From assembly GCA_039545295.1 (NCBI GenBank), contig BCIK01000008.1:235900-299899 (forward strand): a DNA stretch of 64,000 nucleotides, written 5' to 3'. Positions 10,425 to 21,903 of this stretch are shown here, in pieces (positions within the stretch are counted from its first letter, which is position 1; each line of letters starts with the position of its first letter). The position numbers and the translations under genes are program-made. Origin of the DNA: Udeniomyces pyricola (taxonomy: Eukaryota; Basidiomycota; Tremellomycetes; Cystofilobasidiales; Mrakiaceae). The notes under the pieces were generated by a model. It searched no databases. It worked only from the letters and a program-made list of their open reading frames with translations, and was not told the origin of the DNA.

Positions 10425-11923
10425 ATGGGTCTTCTCACCATCATCCGCAAGAACCGTTTCAAAGAGAAGGAGATGCGCATCCTCTTTCTGTCAGTCCCTG
10501 CGCGTCCATCGTCTAACCCTTTCTCTCTCGCTCTCATCCGCCCTTTTGAGTCCAGCGCGCTTCGGCATGGGAATCTCATCCAGCCTCCGTTCACTTTGAA
10601 CCCTCCCCCCCCCCCCCCCCGCTTTTCCCTCTTCTCGACACCAGCGGATTGGACAATGCAGGCAAGACAACCATCTTGAAGCAACTCAACGGCGAAGACA
10701 TCCGGACTGTCAGCCCGACGCTAGGGTTCGAGATCAAAACGTTTGGCCATAAAGGGTTAGGCTACTTCTCAGACGGCTTTTCTCTTCTGCGTCGATCTGG
10801 GCTTGCAATCTTGAACTTGCATCCTTGAACTTGGACATTGAACGTTTGCTGACGGTTATGTGTGTGTATGTATGTGTGCATACGCGCGTACTTCGGTCAG
10901 GTATACGCTGAATGTCTGTGCGTGTCATGCCTTTCCTATTCGTTAAACTCATCCGATCTGCGTGGTCGTCCCGTCATACCCGTCTGATTCTAGACCGATC
11001 CTTGCTCGCATCATCATCTCTCACCCACGCTTTCTCTGGTTCCTCGAGGCTTTTAGGGGATGTAGGAGGACAACGAACGCTGCGTCCGTATTGGAGGAAC
11101 TACTTTGAGCAGACGGACGCTGTCGTTTGGGTCGTCGATTCGGGTGATCGACTGAGGATGGATGACTGCAGAAAAGAATTGGAGGAGCTACTCGGAGAAG
11201 ACGTAAGTTCATCCTTTGACATTCATAGTTGTAAGATCACACTGGCTGATTAGACGGAGACTGTGACACCAGTCGGAGCGAGGGTGAACTTCACCTCGGA
11301 AGAAGACATCCGCTGACGATTTCTAATGCTTTCTTCGTTCTCAGCGGTTGGCCGGTGCGACGTTGCTCATCTTTGCCAACAAACAAGACGTTCAGACCTC
11401 CATGAATGTTACCGAAATTAAAGCCGTGCGTTTCTCAGGTCTCTGTCTGGCTCAGCTACTTTCACCATGGTGCATATTCGACAGTCAAACCAACCAACCT
11501 TGCATTGCATTCTCTTTCTGCTTCTTCGTTCACCTTTTCTCTTTCTCGATTCTGTTCTCTTTGTGTTAGGCGCTCAACTTATCATCGATCAAATCTCACC
11601 GATGGAGGATTCAACCTTGCTCCGCTGTAACGGGTGAGAACCTTGTCGAAGGCTTGGACTGGGTCGTCGAGGATGTATCATCTCGGTTCGTTCCCTTGCC
11701 CCCCCCCCCCTCCCCCTTCTCCAACGGACAACCCATCAGTCTTCGAAAAGATCTTCGCGTGTGACGGGTTAAACTGACACGTTCCTCGTTCACGTGTACC
11801 CCCTTCTGAAACAGACTGTACTATGGTGTTGCCAAGACACCCGAAGAACAGCAATCAATAGCCATCGAGGATGCAACGGCGTCGGCTTCACCCATCGCTC
11901 AAGAGACGGTTGTTCATGCATGA
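10425..11923 (+). CDS. ARL2: ARL2, Arf-like GTPase of tubulin folding
   Basis: Small GTPase that works with tubulin cofactor D and other cofactors in alpha/beta-tubulin assembly (Cin4 in budding yeast, Alp41 in fission yeast). Seven exons (10425-10489, 10645-10755, 10901-10917, 11057-11202, 11345-11425, 11570-11685, 11815-11923) give 214 residues. G motifs are intact: P-loop GLDNAGKT (about 23-30), switch I with the effector Thr in [10 protein letters not shown], switch [26 protein letters not shown] and CSAVTGE. The N-terminus MGLLTIIRK matches ARL2 rather than ARF or ARL3. The C-terminus is about 30 residues longer than usual and Ala/Ser/Glu-rich. The third exon is only 17 nt and sits just before the WDVGGQ motif. 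The intron before the next exon uses a GTGCGT donor. Confidence 0.95.
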
Positions 11924-12580
11924 GCACCCGACTACTGCTGTACCGAGTAGCTAGCTGCCCATTTCCATCTACGTACTACGCGCCTCAATCGCGGACCTTT
12001 AGAACCGAAAGGCCAGTGAAACAGGAAATCGACCCTGTTCATATTGTCTCTGGAAGGTGCTGCTACAGGTGGTGGCTTCTTTGCGGTCACTGTTCTTTTC
12101 TTTCCGTTCATGGTTGCGTTGATTTTGGGGAATGCGAGGTCCCCGTTGGTCTCTCCTCCCCGCGCGCGCTCGGACTCTCCCAGTCGCGTTGGATCGGTCC
12201 GCATTTCCTCTCGGCTCGATGTCGTTGTCGAGAGAGGCATGCGTCCGACGCGTCCGTTTTGAACTCGTCTGATGATGAATGATGTCTGGCAACCGAGATC
12301 CTGGACGGTATCGCGGTGATTGAACGAGTGACGCGTCGAAGACGAAGAAAGAAGATACGATTGAGAATGAGAGAAAAAGGGGAGACGCGTCTTCTTTGAG
12401 TCTGTCTCTGTAAGTCTCTGCCTCGTCGCTCGTCCATTCCCTTTCTTGCTCCGACCGTTGCCCCTCCCCATTTGCTACCCNNNNNNNNNNNNNNNNNNNN
12501 NNNNNNNNNNNNNNNNNNNNNNNNNNNNNNNCCCCCCCCCCCCCCCCCTTTCATTCTTTCACGCTCTTCCCATTCTCATC
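11924..12580. other. Intergenic region with assembly gap, upstream of RAD16
   Basis: About 650 bp between ARL2 and RAD16. A run of N fills 12481-12531 and is followed by a pure C run to 12548, so the gap probably formed at a homopolymer. Open frames (for example on the minus strand at 11932-12471) show no recognisable motif. The RAD16 promoter must lie here, but I see no defined site. Confidence 0.5.
12481..12531. other. Assembly gap (51 N)
   Basis: Run of N bordered on the right by 17 consecutive C. The true length is unknown. It lies 49 bp upstream of the RAD16 start codon, so part of the RAD16 leader or core promoter is missing. Confidence 0.98.
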
Positions 12581-15500
12581 ATGGCTGGCTCCTCCTCCTC
12601 AAGTAGATCAACTCGCTCTCGATCTCAATGTTCGTCGCTCGTTCACCTCGTCGATGGACCCCATCTGGTCTGACCCGTCTGACGATTCGCCACATTCCAT
12701 ATCCCCTTCTCTTTCGCCTTTCCGGCTCCCTTCCCCGACCGAATTACCCTTCCTTCCCAAACCTCGCTTTCTACCTCATTTTCTTCTTCATAGCCACCCG
12801 TAATCCCTCTGGACTTCAAACACCTCTCGATGAAGAAGCCGTTAAATCGAAACCCAAGGTCGTCGTTAGTGTTCTAGATAGCGAAGTCGAACCCGACGTC
12901 CCGGAGACGAGCGACGTCGAGATTATCGAGAAGCCACCCAACGTCAAGACCGAAGTCGTTCGACCCGCCTTGACTGCAGCGAACAGGACGATTAGCGCTC
13001 TGATACAAGGGAAGAAACGAAAAGATCGTAAGTGGTTTGAAAGCTTGTTCGTGTGTTCGGAAGGGGAGAGAAGGAATGGTGGCTAGAGAGGCATAGTAGT
13101 AAATAGCATGGGAGGGGGCCAAGGGTCTGATCATACACACGCCGCTATCAGCTAGCCTAGGACCGTACGCGCCAGTTTGGTGTGTTCTCTATCCCGTCAC
13201 TTCGACAGTTACTACGAGACCGTAGCCCTATGAGCACTATGGCATTCGGTCACCGGACCATCCCGGGTCTTGCGAGAGGCTTTCTATCGAAACAGGCCTG
13301 CGGGGTCATCGTTGTCGTCGCGAGTGCACAATCCCTGACGTCATGCCACGTTCTGCCTTTCTGTCTCCTTTGCCCTGCTTCGCTTCGCCATGCAGACGAT
13401 GACCTGGATAGCGACGACCTTGATGGCTCGGACGACGAGCTTATCTTGACCGATGCTGTCTCCTCTCGATCCATCACCCCTTCTTTGCCCCTCAAACGCC
13501 GGGAGCTCGACCCCGAGCACGCTGTGGCGAGCAAGACGGCCAAGGGCAAGGGCAAGGCAAAGGCGCCGACAAAGGTCAAGGTAAGCAGCGAATGAATCTC
13601 CTCATCTGCCGCTGAAATTTGTTGGAATAGAATTCAAAGTTGAACGGTTGAACGTATATGCTGCTCATCTTCGTCTTCTTCTTCTTTCCTTTGGGGGGGA
13701 ACTGTCTGGGGTCATCTTATTAGCCTATCAATGTCTCGCAAACAGTTCGGCCTGTCCGCGGTCTGCCTAAAGGCAAGGATGAGGATCTCGAACACGATGA
13801 ACTTCTTTCGGACGGCGAGATCGATGCCGGCTTGGACTACGAGGATGGGATCAGTGAATTGACCGATGTAGACTCAGATGATCTCGATGCGGTAAGCTTA
13901 CGGTCTTGAAGGAGAAACATCTGTTGCAATAAGCATGGACTAACGTTGTGCTTCTCGGTTTTGTATCCTATTATCGACGTTCTGTCCCTACGATCAACCA
14001 GCCGATCAACAACAAAAAAGTTCAGAGTAAAGTCAAGGCACAACCTAAACTTTCCCCTGTCAAGCGCAAGTTGCCGTCAAGAAAGGCTCCCACTGCTCGC
14101 TTTGGAAAGAGAGCCATCATCAAAGACTCGTCGGATCTTGATGGAGGGTCTAGTGACAGCGGCGATAGTACGGACGACGTGTTCAACCCGGACAATACGA
14201 GCGAGGAAGAGTACGCCGAGGATTCCGAGGCGGAGCTCTTGATGGTTTCCCGAGCGGTTCGAGTGAGCTCTTGTCTTTTTTGTTTCTCATGCTCTGTACG
14301 GGTCCTGCAAAAGTCTTTTTTTGGAGTCAACCTGAGCGTACTTTTTCACTCTCTCTTCTTCCTCTTTAACCTACAGGCGTCTAGGCGGGGTACTGCCGCT
14401 AATCAACGCGGGGCATCGAGCTCGGCGAATGACGCTCGTCTTGCCGCCATCGAAGCTCGCTTCGCCTCGACCAAGGCTGGATCGACCGGCTATGCGGTGA
14501 ACGATGCGGACCTTGTTTCTGCTTCAGCGTCCAAAGTCAAGGCCAAGACTCAGATTCCTTCTGATTCGGAAGATTCGCTGGCTTCCGGTTCCGACTCGGA
14601 CTCAGATGCCCCCCTCGCCGGTTCGAAGGGTAAAGCGAAATCAGCAAGCGATGAGAAAGATCTCCTCAGCCTCCAGAAGCATTACAATACGCTCGAAACC
14701 AAGTACAATGTCACGGGGACTATTGCTCTCAAGCGGGAGATGGCAAGGGTCCAGAAGCAGATCAGAGACATCGAACAGAAGAATGTCAGGGACAAGCAGA
14801 AGGCGTTGCAGAAGAAGGTCAAAAGGAAGCTGACCGTTGGGGAGAGGAACTCTATGTGCGTTTTTTGATCGTTCTGATGGCATTCCCTTTGATGATTGAC
14901 GTTGCTGACATCTTCTCCCGCGTCATTTGGATATTTCTTAGCGCTCTTCATGAGCACCACCCCGAACTCGAGACCCTCTGGGGCGACCTGGAGGCTGGTA
15001 CGTACTTGCTGTTCTTTTCTCTCTCTCTCTTCTCCCAAGCATGCTGTTGTTTCTTCTCGCTCAATGGGTCGTTTGTTTTCCCGTTGTTTTATGCGTAGAC
15101 ATCAAGCCTATCAAACCCGTTCAAATTCCAGCCCCAGCTGGTCTCAAGCTCAAGCTTCTTCCATTCCAAAAAGAGAGTCTGTACTGGATGAAGGAGCAGG
15201 AAAAGGGTTTATGGAAAGGCGGCATGCTTGCCGGTGAGTTGACTGCACCCGTGATCAAGTCTTGGTTGGACCGCTAGCGTACGTACTGATGTTGAGCCGG
15301 ATGGGGCTGCTTGACTCTTTTGTAGATGAAATGGGGATGGGCAAGGTCAGTCACATTGCCATCGTCATATCCAGCCAGTGGATATCGACCAGCATGAAAC
15401 TGACAGTCACCTCTTCATTGACTTCATCGTCATTAGACGATTCAAACGATTGCCCTTTTGCTCAGTGACAACGATACGCGGCAGATGCCCAACCTCGTCA

Positions 15501-17944
15501 TTGCGTACGTTTTTCTAGGCCCCATGCTCGTCCTGTTGGGTGTGTAGAAGCTTATCAGTAATTGGTGTTGCTTTCTAGACCCGTCGTCGCTTTGAAGCAA
15601 TGGAAGAGCGAGATTGAATCTCACGCTGAGGTCCGTAATGACGTTTCACTACGTCTTTATGCCGCCCTTGCCTCTCTTTGACCTCGGTATTTTCACGATG
15701 ACTGAATTGGTTTTGCCTTTACCTTCGATCCTTGCTCTTCATAGGGCCTCAAAGTCATGATTTGGCATGGCGCAGGCCGAGGATCGGCTAAGAAAGACCT
15801 GGTCAAGTACGACGTCATTCTGACCAGGTTCGTTGTTCTTTGCATATATACATATCCACATCGGGGGCTTCCCAAAGAACGCTTCATAGGATAGAACTCT
15901 GATGTAATAGGTATCAAATCGTTTGTATCTTTTTTTTTCTTCAGCTATGGTACTTTGCAGTCATCCTACAAAAAGCAGGTCGAAGGCTTTAAGCGTTCTG
16001 GTCAGATTATTAAGGAGGATAGTGTCGCTCACAGCTTTGAATGGCATCGAGTCGTTGTACGTATCCTCTTTCGTTCTTATCCTTTCTTGCTCTTCCCGCT
16101 CTTCTGTGCGGCGTACTCATCCCGTCCTTTCATGTGGTATACGATAGCTCGACGAAGCACACAACATTAAGGAACGTCAGACAAACGTTGCTAAGGCTTG
16201 CTTCGCCCTCGAGTAAGCGGGTTTTTTTTTCGGCAGGTGATGAAGGGTGAGCCTCCAATCGTGTCTGACTAATCGTCGTCTCATTCCTTCCTTTCTTTTC
16301 TTCGTTGTTTTTTCCTACTAGCGCCAAATACAAGTGGTGCCTCTCAGGTACGCCTTTGCAGAACAAGGTTGGAGAGCTATACTCCCTGGTTCGATTCATC
16401 GGTGGAGATCCGTACTCGTACTATTTCTGCAAGGGCTGTCCGTGCAAGGTTCGTTGCTCGCCCGCCTGGACATTAGTGTGTCGGATTTGATGTCCGTGAG
16501 CGAACGCTGACCCGAGAGTTTTCTTTTGTTCTTCAACACGTTGATGCAGTCGCTGCATTGGAGCTTCAAAGACCGACGCCACTGTGACGAGTGTGGTCAT
16601 ACGCCCATGCAGCATTGTTGCCTCTGGAACAACGAAATTCTCAACCCCATCGTCAAGTATGGCACATCCGTTGGCGAGGGTGTTCATGCATGGAAGAAGA
16701 TGAAGGTCCGTTAGCTTATCATCGCCTGAGTGGCCATGATTGAATAGAGATTGTTTGGGCGCTGAATTCGCCTTGGAATGTTGGATTTCCCAGCTGCTCC
16801 TGGATCGTATGATGCTCCGAAGAACCAAAGTTTGTACCGCATTTTCTCCTTTGTGGGCCTTCTGCTGATCCACCACAAGCCTGAATTGACTCTATTCTTC
16901 TTCCTCTCTCTATCACTCTCGCTCTCTCGGTTTCTCTTCGGAATTGACAGCTTGAGCGTGCCGATGATCTTGGCCTCCCACCTCGAACGTTGGTTGTCCG
17001 ACGCGATTACTTCTCGCCAGCGGAGAAGGAAGTTTACCTCTCGCTCTTTTCGGACGCCAAGCGACAATTCTCCACTTATCTCGACGCCGGAACGCTCCTG
17101 AACAACTGTCCGTCTTTATCTCTCACTTGCAGCCTTGGTTCTGTTTGCTTTGACCTGCACGCATTTACAGTAGAGCTGGTGAATGTGCTTTGATATGGTT
17201 TGTAGACTCCAACATCTTTACGCTCATCACCCGAATGCGACAGCTCGCATGTCATCCCGATCTCGTGATTCGAAGCAAGACGAGCAGTTACATTGAGGAT
17301 CTCGATGAGAGTATGTTGATGGTTCCAGTTCACGCCTCAACCGCCTTTCTGTAGCTTTGCGTAGCTAAACCCCCCGCTTTGGTTTTATTTTATAACCCCC
17401 CCCTTCCCCCCCCCCCCCCCCCCCAATTTTTTTTGGGTGTTCTTGCAGCGACGATATGTGAGTCATATAGCATCGAATGGAGGTCGTGGCTGCTATTTCA
17501 CGGAACCGCTCGATTTCTGACGCAAGCTTTTGGCTCTATAGGTCGACTATGCAACGAAGTCGGAGAGGACGTCATTTTATCGAATTGCCGGCACGCGTTC
17601 GACCGAGAATGCATTTCGGTCTACCTCGCCGGATACGGCCATCAAAAGGTGAGTGATGGGTTTCTTTGTCTTTTTGCTTGTTCGATTGGGTCCATGGCGC
17701 TGTAGTGAGTGTCGACTGATGTATTGGGCTACCCGTGTTTCCTGGTCCTTAAAAGGCTCCTTGCCCGGTTTGCAATTGTTCCATCACCATTGATTGCGAC
17801 GCCGAGGCTGTCGAACAGGACCAGGAAAAAGTCCGCATCGCTAAGCAGGGCATCTTGGGCCGTCTCAATGTGGCCGTACGTAATCTGGGCATGCCGATCT
17901 GATCGTCTGAGGCTCCAAAGTCTCGTCACTCACGGTTTCACGTC

Positions 17945-17983
<39 letters not shown>

Positions 17984-19237
17984 CCTTTTACTCCTTCCTG
18001 TTCCGTTTCTCGTCGTATTTCGATTGACATTTTGTAGGAGTGGAAATCGTCGACGAAGCTTGAAGCACTCGTCGAGGAGCTTGACAAGCTTCGAGCCGAG
18101 GACGTCACGACCAAGTCACTCGTCTTTTCGCAATTCGTCTCGTTCCTGGACATTGTTGCCTTTAGACTCAAGCGAGCTGGCTTCCAGGTAAAGATTGCCT
18201 TTTCTTGTTCTGTCTTTGTTGGATCGGAGATTTTGAATCGAGTTTTGGAATGTATGACTGATGTGGAGATCCCTGTGATATTGGTCGGATAGGTCTGTCG
18301 ACTCGAAGGTGGGATGACGATGGAGGCCCGACAAGCGACGATTGAGCGATTCACCAATTCCATCGACGTCACGGTGTTCCTAATCTCCCTCGTACGTTCG
18401 AAATGCCTCTTTTCTTATGTTTTGTTTTGTTGCTCTATCCATTTACCCTTTGACCCCGCGTCAATCAGAATGTGTCGATACTTTCCCTTAACTGACGATT
18501 TGGATCTACGCCCTTTTGTCATGATATTTTTGCTTCACAGAAAGCTGGAGGTGTTGCCTTGAACTTGACCGAAGCCAGTCGGGTCTTTATGCTCGACAGT
18601 TGGTGGAACCCAGCGGTTGAGTACCAGGCTATGGACGTGAGTCTGTCCTACCTTGCATGCATTGGGTCGAGACGGGCATGACTAACGTTCGCTTCTCTCT
18701 GGCGTTTGTTTGGATGGTGTCGGCTTTGTATCTAGCGAATTCATCGACTGGGTCAACATCGACCAGTTGTACGTACCCTTCTACGTCCATCTTGGCTCTC
18801 TTGCCTCTCTTCTTCTTCTTCTTCCCCTCCTTTTCCTCTCTCTTTCTTCTTTTTTTTTCTCTGGCACGTACTCGAGCAGAAGCTTACTTTCATCCTCCCT
18901 GCTCGTCCCACTTTGATCCCCCTTTTGCAGACCTGCATGAAGCTCTGCGTCGAAGACTCGATTGAATCCAAGATCATCGAGCTTCAAGCCAAGAAGCTGG
19001 CCATGGCAGCGAGCACCCTCAACGATGACTCGAGCAGCATGGGCAAGTTGTGAGTGCCAATTCCTTCTTTCTTCTGTAGTTGTTGTGTTTGACCTGTGGA
19101 ATATGGCTCTTTTTGCTGTGACTGACTGAGTTGGTTGCTTGCGGAACGGATTCCTATCGGCGACTGTCGGCGTACCCTCTCTTCCTTCCTTATTTCCTAG
19201 AACGCAAGAGGACCTCAGCTTCTTGTTCCGTTTGTAG
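12581..19237 (+). CDS. RAD16: RAD16, SWI2/SNF2 ATPase and RING protein of global-genome NER
   Basis: DNA-dependent ATPase of the Rad7-Rad16 (NEF4) complex, which scans silent DNA for UV damage. Twenty-eight exons sum to 3318 nt, or 1105 residues. The N-terminal 500 residues are acidic, Ser/Asp-rich and disordered. The helicase core shows motif [17 protein letters not shown] (about 523 on), motif II LDEAHN (about 635), motif III SGTPLQN, and the C-terminal lobe with [23 protein letters not shown] and RIHRLGQ. Two features are specific to the Rad16 family. One is the Cys/His-rich insert [21 protein letters not shown]...HTPMQH. The other is a RING finger, [20 protein letters not shown]...CPVCNC (about 852-897). 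It ends with the family tail EDLSFLF. A 20-nt exon (15326-15345) carries the Walker A lysine and a 9-nt exon (17449-17457) leads into the first RING cysteine. The start lies 49 bp after an assembly gap, so an upstream coding exon cannot be fully excluded. Confidence 0.95.
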
Positions 19238-19863
19238 CATCTGCGTCGACTCTTAGTTTGCGGTGGTTTACTTGCACTATGACAGAATGGGCCGGTCTCG
19301 TTCCCTTTGACTGTCTTTCTTTTCTTGTTTTTCTTTTCTTTCTGTTTCCTTTTCCCTCTCTTTGTCTGTCATCAACGCTCTTTTGTGTGTGTGTATGTGT
19401 GTGTGTGTGTGTGTTTGTTTCGGTCAGCTGAGCTGTACGTGTTGTTTAGTGTTTTTTTTCTTCTTCTTCTTTCTTTTCTTTCTATATCCCTTTTTACGTG
19501 CTCGTTTCAACTTTTCTTTTCTTTATCAGTTTGTCCTCCTGTTGCTTCTCTTTCTTCTTCTTCTTATTCTTTTATTTTATTTACTTTCCTTGGCTGTTGA
19601 TCCATGAAAAGTGCCAACGGACTGAAACCGTCAACGCATTTTGGTTGATATATATCCAGGCTGTTCATGAATCCACGGACAACTAGTGACGATGGTTTTG
19701 TTTGTTTGTTTGTCTGTTTATTATTTGTGATGAACATGTTCAGAGGCGCAGGCGCGCGCAGGGCGTGGACGGGATGATGATGATGATGGGTGATGATGCA
19801 TTCTCGATCATCTTGTACTCAACGACGACCAGCAAACTACACTTCACTTATAACCCCTCCATC
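19238..19863. other. RAD16 3' region and upstream region of the next gene
   Basis: T-rich DNA with a (GT)n tract near 19384-19412 and long CTTT/CTT runs (19310-19580). A short (ATG)n-like stretch lies near 19775-19796. There is no credible open frame. Confidence 0.5.
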
Positions 19864-20691
19864 ATGCCTCCCAAAGCTTCCGCCAACGCCACCGGGGCTA
19901 AAGGCAAAGATTCCATCAACGTCTCCTTTCTGTTTGGGAAAAACAACATCTTGCTCACTCTCCCAGGTGCGAAAAGGAGGATGTGATCTCTCTGTTCTGT
20001 TTGAGCTTAGCTTGAGTTTGAGATTGAGAAAGATGAGGGAGGGAGGGGGATTCGCAGTCGTGTCGTCGTCTGTTGAGATCGCGTCGATCCTTCTCTTCCT
20101 TTCTTCTCTATCAGTCGACGTCCATTCACTATGGATTTTTTTTTTGTCTTTTCCAAGAACTCATTCTAAAAAGAACCCCCTCCTTTTTTTTGTTTTTCTT
20201 TCTTTCTTGTTATCTTGTTCTTGTCCTTCAATTTTCCAGCATCGATGCCCCTTTCGACCGTGCCAACCCACCTCTTACCCTCCCTCACTTCCTTTCCCTC
20301 CATCCTCTTCCCTCCTCCTTCCTCCTCATCATCATCATCATCTCCAACCCAAATCGACGCGCCACCTCCTCCTTCTCCTCTCACCGTTTCCTCCTTTCGA
20401 CTCTGTAAAGCCGTGGCTAACTCGGCTGACGCGTCGCTTCCGCCGAGTTACTACCCGCTCACGCCGGAAGGGGAAGACGAGGATAGGACGGTAGGGGAGG
20501 TATGGAAGGGGATGGGTGGTTGGGGGGTTTGGTATGTTCAGTTCCGAGGGGAGGAGGAAGGGAGGTGGGAGGAGGTTTGGGTGGAGGTCCCGACGGATGA
20601 AGGGGAAGATGAGGAAGAGGAGGAAGAGGTGGAGGGAGAGGAAGAGGAAGGAGAAGGAAGGAGGGATAAAGGAAAGGGAAGAGCTGATTAA
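19864..20691 (+). CDS. Small acidic protein of unknown function
   Basis: Two exons (19864-19966 and 20240-20691) joined over a GTGCGA...CAG intron give 184 residues. I do not recognise the family. The N-terminus MPPKASANATGAKGKDSINV is followed by a hydrophobic stretch (FLFGKNNILLTL) and a Leu/Pro/Ser segment that could be a weak membrane or packing helix. The middle has a conserved-looking core (FRLCKAVANSADASLPPSYY and a Trp-rich GGWGVWYVQFRGEEEGRW). The C-terminus is almost entirely Glu and Gly with a final basic RRDKGKGRAD. The intron retains frame consistency and the acceptor is TTTTCCAG. It is flanked by RAD16 and a 1.2-kb gap before ARB1, so context gives no function. Confidence 0.6.
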
Positions 20692-21903
20692 TAGATGGAT
20701 GGATAGATAGGATGAAGAACAAAAGGGAAAAACCAAACCCTCATCATCATCATCGAGAATCGAACGTATTCTCAATCGACGAACCCCATCTTCCTTCATC
20801 CCTGCGCGCGAAACTTCTTCTCTTGCTTTTTTTTTTTTTCTCTGAGTGGATTCCAACCAAGTAAGTAAGCCAGCTGTTCTAATAGGAGGTTGTGATAGGA
20901 TCGATATGTCTTCGTCTTCCTGAGTCGTTGTGGACGACTCTTGCATCAGCTAGGAGAGTATCGATATTCAGACGATGCCCATCGATATCGATTTGAATCC
21001 GATGCTGTCATGAAATACCGGAAGGGTTTCCTTTTTTTTCATTTTTTTTTTTTTCAACGTCAGCACCGAGAAGGAGGACTAAGGTTGGAAAAGCTGCTGC
21101 TGGAATGAACGTAGGATACATGGTATGCTATATGACAGCTATGTATGAGATCGTGCAGTTTGATGGATCAGAGTATAATGGATAGTGGAGGACAAAGAAT
21201 TACGTCACTAGCTGCTGCTTGCTAGCTGTCCCGCCTTGCTTCAAGGAGTGATGACATGCATGGATCTTGGATCAAGCGCGCGGAATATATATGGCTAGCT
21301 AGAGCTTGGGATGATGAGTCCTGAGGAAGCGATCATGTGATTGTGTGAAAGTACAGAACGATGCATCGAACCCATTCTTGGGAGGATATGATATGATGGA
21401 GATGTACGTAGGAAGGGGAAAATAGGGACGGGAGTTAGCTAGCGTTTATTATAGAGCGCCAATCGAGGGAGACGCATTTTGTGTTTTGACTATCAATTAG
21501 TACTGGGCACTCTGCGATTGGGTTATACATATATATATATATATATATACGTGCGTGCAGCAGCAATATGAAGTCTGTTGTTGTCCAATGAGGTGCGGAG
21601 GACGTATGGAGTACCAGCTATAAGCAAGAGACCAGGAATCGAAGCAAGGCGTCAAGAGAGGGCGAGATGGGTCGTCGTTGAATAAGAGAAACAAAATAAG
21701 AAGAAAAAAAAAAAAGGCAAGAGGGCGGAAATTTCCGAGGCGGGCTTGGATTCTGAACGGTTTCCCCAGCTTTCTCCACCCCACCTGACTGCTCGCTCGA
21801 CTTCTCCTCTTCTCTTTGACTCCCACGACCACCCCTTCTCCCCCCTCCCCTCCCCCCTTCCCTCTTCTTCCCTTCCCCTTCCCTCCCTCCTACCACATCC
21901 ATC
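20692..21903. other. 1.2-kb intergenic region upstream of ARB1
   Basis: There is no supported gene. The region contains an (AT)n tract (about 21528-21549), several GCTAGCTAGC-type palindromic strings (21215-21305) and a strongly pyrimidine-rich leader (21830-21900) directly before the ARB1 ATG. Minus-strand open frames overlapping 21618-22137 are shadows of the ARB1 first exon and leader. Confidence 0.5.

Noticed and set aside
11932..12471. Minus-strand frame of 179 codons upstream of RAD16
   Set aside because: It is Arg/Ser-rich with no motif and abuts an assembly gap; the alternative frames are equally open.
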